From: Plakobranchus ocellatus
Lineage: Eukaryota; Mollusca; Gastropoda; Plakobranchidae
Direction: 5' to 3'
Assembly (NCBI GenBank): GCA_019648995.1
Contig: BLXT01007982.1
Location: 2,141,115 to 2,163,927 of the forward strand
DNA length: 22,813 nt
In this document: positions 17,821-22,813 of the stretch, piece by piece
Numbering within the stretch: position 1 is the first letter of the stretch
Layout of the letters: the number at the start of each line of letters is the position of its first letter
Translations under genes and position numbers: made by a program
Notes under the pieces: model-generated
Told to the model about the DNA's origin: nothing
The model's database searches: none
Seen by the model: only the letters and a program-made list of their open reading frames with translations

Positions 17821-20800
17821 ATAAGGCCTAGAAGAAGATATATGCTTATATAAATAGATGGTTGTAAGTCAGGTTATGTTTGATATGAGTAAAAGATTTG
17901 TTTGTGCTTAAAATTATGGTTTCTCCACTGTATGTTTCTATTTTTAATACTATAGTGTTCAACAAATTATTATTGCACAAAACTAATATACTTCACCTCT
18001 TAAAAGATATGATGTTAGTGGTTTTTTTAAAATCTTTAAATACACTGTTGACTTTTCTTTTTTTGTATTAAAAAAGTATTAATTCCTACTCTTACATAAT
18101 TTATTTTTAATGCATCAATTTCAAATCATTGAAATTTAGAACGGTTAATTAATGATTAGGTTTAAGAAAGACTGACCAGTACTGAAAGGACTAGCCATAA
18201 GAATATTTATACATTAATTTATATAGGGCACCATTCATGTATTAATAAGCCTACAACAAATTTATTTAAACTATGCATAAGAATTCACTTTCAACTATTT
18301 AAAACAGAAAGAAAAAAATACATTTTTTCGGTTGTTTAAAGTAAAACAATTCATGTATAATAATTAAAATCTAAGTGGGAGTTACAGGAAACAAAAATTA
18401 CAAAAATGAAAGCTTGTGCAGGATTTACATTGTGTGATTTTTCTATGCTTAAGTTATATCTATTAGAGGATAAAGGAGCCAATAGTATAGAAATTCAAAA
18501 AACATGAATTAACAAATAAAAATAGATCATATCATTGAGAAGTATATTTATAAAGGTTGTGATTCATTTCATTATATAGAAATCTGCACTTTGCTGAGAC
18601 AAACAATATTTTAATCAAAAATCATAAGTTTGATTGTGTGTCACAGTCTGCTCACGTCTTTGGTATCTAAAACCATCTAAGAACCACAAGACCATGTGGC
18701 TGAACTAAAAGTAACGCAGTGCACTGGGCTTATATCAGCATCATATTTATTAACATCCTGCTTAAGTCAACATCTCTATTAAGCCCTAGTTTTTTACCTT
18801 TGATTTTGTCCCTCAAAAAATATACATGTATTTATTATATTGACTTGCCAACCCTAACATTTCTTTTATCAATTTTTTTTTCATATTTTATTTCAGATGA
18901 CTTAAGTATCTATTTCATTACCATTTCATTGCTGGAATCGATTTTCCTCAAATGTTTGTTTTTTTTCACCACAAAGCAGAAAAAAGTTTTGAATGTAGAT
19001 GACGAGATAGAAGATTGAACTTAAGAGGTTCAATAGTAAAGTACTTTCACTTTTTCGCTGTTTTGTATGTATTAACTTTGTCCTTCATAAGACTTAATTA
19101 ATATGACTATGAATTTCAATATATCTGGATTCCACTATAACTAACAAAATACTTTCAGTAAATAAAAAAAAAAACAAAAGAAAAGAACACCCACAAATTC
19201 CAATCAACCATCGAAGGTAAAACCATTCAAGCGTATAACTAAGTGCACCTAGAATATTGTTTGCCTGCCTCATGTGCAATATTTCTCTCAGATTTAATAT
19301 TCAACGTTACACATCACATTGCTTTAAATGACATCAGGACTTGCCGCACCTAAAATGTCCCAAAATATAGAACATTGGTTGTTTGTAAAATTTCTTTTGC
19401 CCAGCATCAATAAGGATTGGACTGTCCACAAAATTGGAAACCCAGTTGGGTCCACCCTTCAAATCTAAGGCCAAGTTCCAATCAGTCCAGCCTGTGACCC
19501 AGTTGTTTAGATCCTTAATGAGTGGCAAAAAAAAAAAAAAAAGAGAAAGAGGAACAAAAGCACAAGAGTTTCAAGAAAAAACAAAATATCGAATTCATAT
19601 TCAAACAAATGGTGGATGTTAGTAAGGTGCTGGAAATTGTGTTAGAAAAGGGTAAAAATGTATTTTAAAAACTGTACCTAAAATGACCCATGACATAAAA
19701 CATAGGTTGTTTGTAGAATTCCTTTTGAGCTTCATTCACGATAATTGGGCTGTCATCAAAATTGGAAACCCAGTTAGGCCCACCCTTCACACTGAGGGCA
19801 ATATTCCAGTCTGTCCAACCAGTCACCCAATTGTTCAAATCCTGCATGCAGAGTTTTTCATTAAAGCATATAAACTTATTGGGAAGGCTTTAAATCATTT
19901 CAACTAAAAAAAAATGTCTGAAAAGTCTAAAGATCTAGATAGGAACCAGGCATCATTATAATAATTATTTCAAGTTAATAGATCTCAAAAGGGACAAGCA
20001 CAACCATAATAACTATTTGTGTAACAGTCCCACAAAATCAGTTGAGTTGCAGTGAAAACTACTTACCCCTCTATGTGGAGAACTTTCTGTAGATTATGCT
20101 TTTGACTTTCTGTACATAAAGCATTGGAAATTTTTATTTCTTTACTTCAGTACTTTGAGTTGGTCTCAGTGACGCACACCCACAACCATTTTTGAGACCA
20201 CTGCACATTTTAAGTTTATAGATCTAGAGGGGAACCAGGCACTAACATAATAGCTGTTTTAAGTTTATAAATCTAGAGGGGGGACGGGGTTCTATCATAA
20301 AAGCCACTTCAAGTTTATAGATCTAGATGGGGACCAGGCACTATCATAATAACCATTTCAAGTTAACAGATCTAGAGGGAGATCAAGCACTATCATAATA
20401 ACCATTTCAAGTTTATAGATCTAGACAGGGACCGGGCACTATCATGATAATTATTTCAAGTTCACAGATCTAGAGGGAGACCAAGCGCTATCATTTTACA
20501 GATCTATATATCTAGAGGAGGACTGGGTGCTATTATAAACATTTCAATTTTTTAGAATATTTTTTATGAAAACTTTCATGTTAAAAGGAAATTATTTCCA
20601 GACTTCTAATGGATCACTGTATCTGATATCTCCCACAAAGTATATATATATAGTGCCAATTTTCCCCATTTTCTTGGAATTGCGCCAGGGTCATCACTCC
20701 CATCACATAATAGTTCATGTCAGCATGCCTTAGTCATGCATGGATAACAGACCTGATGAAAAGTATAAGACTTTACCCCAAGAATTAAAAATGATTCTAA

Positions 20801-21817
20801 TGAATAAAAAAGGTAGCACACAGGAGGAGGAAGTACTTAATCATTATAATTAACTGATGGTTTGCTTTGCACCAAGATTCTTGGTTTCTAGGTTGCATGC
20901 TTACTCAATTGTGAATTTCAGACCAAGTCAATAAATTGAAATATGAACCCATGTTCATATGAAAGGAAAAGTTGACAAAGAACGTAATGTCACAAAGGGT
21001 ATCCTTCAAATGTAGATTGGTAATTTCTGCATCCCTACCATCAGACTTGTTGCAAAAATGTCAGACTCTAAATTGATTTGCAAGTGAGCACTAGATGCAC
21101 ATTCCTACGCTCTGACCACAAGCATCAATGACATCAAGTTGGGTTCATGACCACAGAAAATTGTAGCACTGTAACTTGTCAGTAAAGATAAATTCCCCTG
21201 CACAGTAAGTTGAATCAAACTTTGCAGAAAAAGATATTGAGACATGGGTCGTAAATCCAATTTGATTGGGTCATATTGATGAGAGATGTTATGGATAGTT
21301 TTCTCTACAAATTAAAAAGTTAAAAAGTAAGATGGGTTGCCTATATCAAATAAATCTAAAAGAAAAAATAAATTTTTCCTACGGCTGCCAAGAGAGTCAA
21401 CAGGATTTTAACACAAGCGCCTGGAAAACGGAATATCTAAGCATTAATTGAAAAATTCCCAGGCAAAACAATGATGGCAGGTCTATCTCACATTATTAAG
21501 AAAAAAAATTTTACAGTTATAATACTATGCACTTTTTTCTTAAAAATTCAAAATGTTATGCATATTTTTGACCAATCCATAATCCTTACATTGATGATAT
21601 CTGAAGCATATACAGCACCCCTCTCCCATGACCCAAGATCCACAGGTAAACTTTTTTGCCAAGGCAATGAACCTTCACAGGCTTCTGTGGCAAATATGAA
21701 TTTTTCTGGAAACAAATTATGAACATCTGTCAGCAGACTAGCTGGCAAAAAAGTGTCCAAATACCAATGAATTCCGATACCAGCTATGTATTTGCTTGCA
21801 TCAGGGTCACCAAGAAC
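16462..21817 (-). CDS. GBA: Lysosomal acid glucosylceramidase, C-terminal 202 residues (5'-partial), with a duplicated exon
   Basis: GBA hydrolyses glucosylceramide to glucose and ceramide in the lysosome, helped by saposin C (established; GH30). Exons on this strand, in transcript order: 21817-21590, then either 19841-19678 or 19513-19350, then 17472-17353, then 16558-16462. Using one of the two copies gives 202 codons plus TAG and aligns to the end of vertebrate GBA, apart from a slightly shorter C-terminus. Visible family features are GIGIHWYLD, the nucleophile in [33 protein letters not shown] and the final beta-sandwich strands ([19 protein letters not shown]). The acid/base glutamate and signal peptide lie upstream of the window. 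In human numbering the window starts near residue 310 of the mature enzyme. Confidence 0.93.
16559..17352 (-). other. GBA: GBA intron
   Basis: 794-base intron with a strong GTAAGT donor. No gene or recognised repeat is visible; frames such as 16797-16994 and 16965-17162 have no family signature. Confidence 0.9.
17353..17472 (-). CDS. GBA: GBA penultimate exon
   Basis: The acceptor is TTTAATCCCAG and the donor is AATGT|GTAAGT. The exon starts with one base, T, that completes the AG left by either duplicated exon, giving AGT (Ser), so the join reads [13 protein letters not shown] as in human GHFSKFIPEGS. The rest reads [20 protein letters not shown] and [10 protein letters not shown]. Read in any other phase it opens with TAA, which matters for the exon choice upstream. 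Confidence 0.93.
17553..17779. mobile_element. Fold-back (hairpin) MITE
   Basis: The ends are 31-base inverted repeats (17553-17583 and 17749-17779) with one mismatch, carrying the core AATTCAATAACCTAGTGATA. The similarity continues inward: ATAAAAGTGCAAAAAAAAAG on the left matches the reverse complement of the right arm, and GTAACATTAATA has an imperfect partner. The whole 227 bases can fold into one long stem with a loop near 17665. The ends begin with TA, consistent with a TA target. It is non-coding. Confidence 0.8.
17796..17821. repeat. (TA)n simple repeat
   Basis: Uninterrupted TA dinucleotides form the longest part of an AT-only stretch next to the hairpin element. Confidence 0.9.
19350..19513 (-). 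CDS. GBA: GBA duplicated exon, 3'-proximal copy (exon A)
   Basis: 164 bases, phase 0 in and phase 2 out. The frame starts [20 protein letters not shown], passes [19 protein letters not shown] and ends [13 protein letters not shown]. It keeps the glucose-pocket tryptophan and asparagine known in human GBA (W381, N396) and has the human-like NFVDSP loop. The acceptor (CTCATTAAG) has a long pyrimidine tract that includes T16; the donor is TAG|GTGCGG. It is 42/54 identical to exon B in protein. Confidence 0.93.
19514..19677 (-). other. GBA: Short intron between the duplicated GBA exons
   Basis: 164 bases, by coincidence the same length as the exons. It has GT at its start and AG at its end, so splicing the two copies together is chemically possible, but the product would stop at once. 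Confidence 0.85.
19678..19841 (-). CDS. GBA: GBA duplicated exon, 5'-proximal copy (exon B)
   Basis: 164 bases, with phases identical to exon A. The frame starts [20 protein letters not shown], passes [19 protein letters not shown] and ends [13 protein letters not shown]. It differs from exon A at 12 of 54 residues, mostly in the loop after the glucose pocket. The acceptor CTCTGCATGCAG has a poor pyrimidine tract; the donor is TAG|GTACAG. Intact frame, conserved pocket residues and heavy silent divergence from exon A argue that it is functional. Confidence 0.93.
19842..21589 (-). other. GBA: GBA intron with a minisatellite
   Basis: 1,748-base intron that contains the 49-base tandem array at 19923-20545. 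From 20546 to 21589 I see AT-rich sequence without exon-like frames or further recognisable repeats. Confidence 0.9.
19923..20545. repeat. 49-bp minisatellite in two blocks, about nine units
   Basis: A core of five near-regular units at 20212-20457 (boundaries 20212, 20261, 20311, 20360, 20409) is followed by a shortened unit at 20458-20497 and a diverged one to about 20545. Two more units at 19923-19971 and 19972-20019 are separated from the core by about 190 unrelated bases. Units begin AAGTTTATAGATCTAGAGGG and end in CATAATAACCATTTC. Most units include the overlapping palindromes AGATCT and TCTAGA. Confidence 0.9.
21590..21817 (-). CDS. GBA: GBA exon with the catalytic nucleophile
   Basis: The acceptor TATCTACAG ends at 21818 and the donor is AAT|GTAAGG. 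Seventy-six codons, phase 0 on both sides. It reads [20 protein letters not shown], then [18 protein letters not shown], then [16 protein letters not shown], matching human [29 protein letters not shown] and LGSWDRGMQYSHSII. The nucleophile (E340 of mature human GBA) is the GAA at 21683-21685. Confidence 0.95.
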
Positions 21818-22813
21818 CTGTAGATAGCATAGAAATAAACCCAGACAAGCTGAAATTACTAATTATCAAATGAGCAATATGATAAATGAATTATTCCTTT
21901 CAACCTGATCATATATTGTTTATTTGACAAGTGCTTATTACCATAAAATGCAAATCCACACCATCCAGAGCAAGCTTGCAAGCAGTTACAAAAGACCAGA
22001 AAGTTTCTCATACATGTATATAAAATGAATACTTATAAACAGACACATACACACACAAACTCTTTCACCCATCCTCTGAGACAATTCGGATGTTGCAAAT
22101 AACACTTTTCAGACTCAAAGAATTTTAAGTTTGCTTCATTCCTTCCTTTTACTGCTTGTTTAAATATAGTAAAAGTATACAACCACCAAAAAAAAAAAAA
22201 AAAGAAATGTATTAAAGATCCATGAATAAACCTTTACTTTTTTTATGGTCAAATCACAAAAGTTGTGTTGGAAAATACTTCAAGTTTATAAAAAAAGTTG
22301 AAAAATTCAGTTTTGAGCTGTTTCAAAATGTATGTAGTCAAATGCAAAATGCATGTAGTCAAATGCATTCAAAATAATTGATACCATCTTAATATTTACA
22401 AAAATATTGCTATCAATACTTGTAAACTTTTGAACTATGGAATAGAAAAACATAATTTATCCTTCCTAATGAAAAAAAACAAAAATCAGAATTCAATACT
22501 TAAAAGTGATACTTTGAAGGCAGGTAGTGCTCCCCTCTTTAACTTGAGGGATGAAAACTACTCAACTTTTTCAAGTTTTTGCAGATAAAAGCCACAGCAA
22601 TTTCTGCTTCTTTTATTTATAAAATTTTTTGTTAAACTCAGTGAAGTTAACCCTCAATGATTCATTTGTCAGACTGCTACTCCTAGTTTCCAGTTGACGG
22701 AAGATTCAATTCAGCTATAAAACAATTTACAGACCTGCCAACCCCAATTTGTTCTCACAAGAATATTCACTTCTACTCACAGGAATTTAGAAAGTCTCAC
22801 AGGAATATGCCAG
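21818..22813 (-). other. GBA: GBA intron, upstream part runs off the window
   Basis: No match to the expected preceding GBA block (QRLLLPHWAKVV region) is seen, so the upstream exon lies beyond the window. The stretch holds a 21-base tandem duplication at 22325-22366 and short TCTCACAGGAAT-like repeats at 22755-22807. Confidence 0.75.
22325..22366. repeat. 21-bp tandem duplication
   Basis: AAAATGTATGTAGTCAAATGC is followed directly by AAAATGCATGTAGTCAAATGC, one difference apart. Confidence 0.9.

Larger units (their letters stand above)
17473..19349 (-). other. GBA: GBA intron with a long hairpin element
   Basis: 1,877-base intron. The hairpin element at 17553-17779 ends 80 bases from the downstream exon. 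A (TA)n stretch at about 17796-17821 lies beside it. Near 19127-19140 GGATTCCACTATA resembles the end of a pogo-like element, and TGACTTGCCAACCC near 18841 recurs in similar form near 22732. The frame at 18719-19018 is low-complexity and not supported as a gene. Confidence 0.85.

Noticed and set aside
18719-19018. A 99-residue membrane protein gene antisense to a GBA intron
   Set aside because: It is low-complexity Ile/Leu/Phe/Ser from AT-rich DNA, with no family signature and no promoter or codon pattern like the nearby exons.
19350-19841. Duplicated exon as an assembly or haplotype artefact
   Set aside because: The copies differ at most silent sites examined and at 12 residues, and their introns are unrelated; an artefact would be nearly identical.
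20212-20545. CRISPR array
   Set aside because: The units are contiguous 49-base tandem repeats without unique spacers, in an animal intron.

Overview
The window is nuclear DNA from an animal. It is visibly AT-rich, with short exons, GT/AG introns of about 0.2 to 1.9 kb, a tRNA-derived SINE and several short DNA-transposon relics. Nothing looks bacterial. Exon protein similarity and the dispersed AGATCTAGA-type repeats suggest an invertebrate, perhaps a gastropod mollusc; that placement is inference and weak.

Two genes lie tail to tail. On the + strand, bases 903-9475 carry the last seven exons of PIGO, GPI ethanolamine phosphate transferase 3, an ER enzyme of GPI-anchor synthesis. The exon phases join into one 840-residue C-terminal reading frame; the N-terminal quarter lies upstream of the window. 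On the - strand, bases 21817 down to 16462 carry the 3' part of GBA (GBA1), the lysosomal glucosylceramidase of family GH30. The mature path reads 202 residues, including the catalytic nucleophile glutamate. The two genes act in different pathways, and I see no sign of shared function beyond adjacency.

The main finding is in GBA. The exon encoding the WTDWN...FYKQPMFY region is present twice in tandem (19678-19841 and 19350-19513). Both copies are exactly 164 bases, have the same phases, and are 42/54 identical in protein, while 8 of the first 13 identical codons differ silently. Frame arithmetic makes the copies mutually exclusive: including both gives a stop two codons into the second copy, and skipping both gives an immediate TAA. 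The gene therefore appears to make two glucosylceramidase isoforms that differ around the active-site entrance loop.

Layout: 1-766 DNA-transposon relic inside a PIGO intron; 903-9475 PIGO exons and introns, with a second copy of that transposon at 6790-7355, a G-quadruplex motif at 5821-5839 and a SINE at 7832-7982; 9476 to about 12815 probable PIGO 3' UTR, with a 9-base N gap at 12526-12534 and paired Pumilio-type sites at 12734-12750; about 12820-16461 probable GBA 3' UTR holding a TA-flanked MITE at 15866-16044; 16462-21817 GBA exons, with a long-hairpin element at 17553-17779 and a 49-bp minisatellite at 19923-20545; 21818-22813 GBA intron without a recognisable exon.
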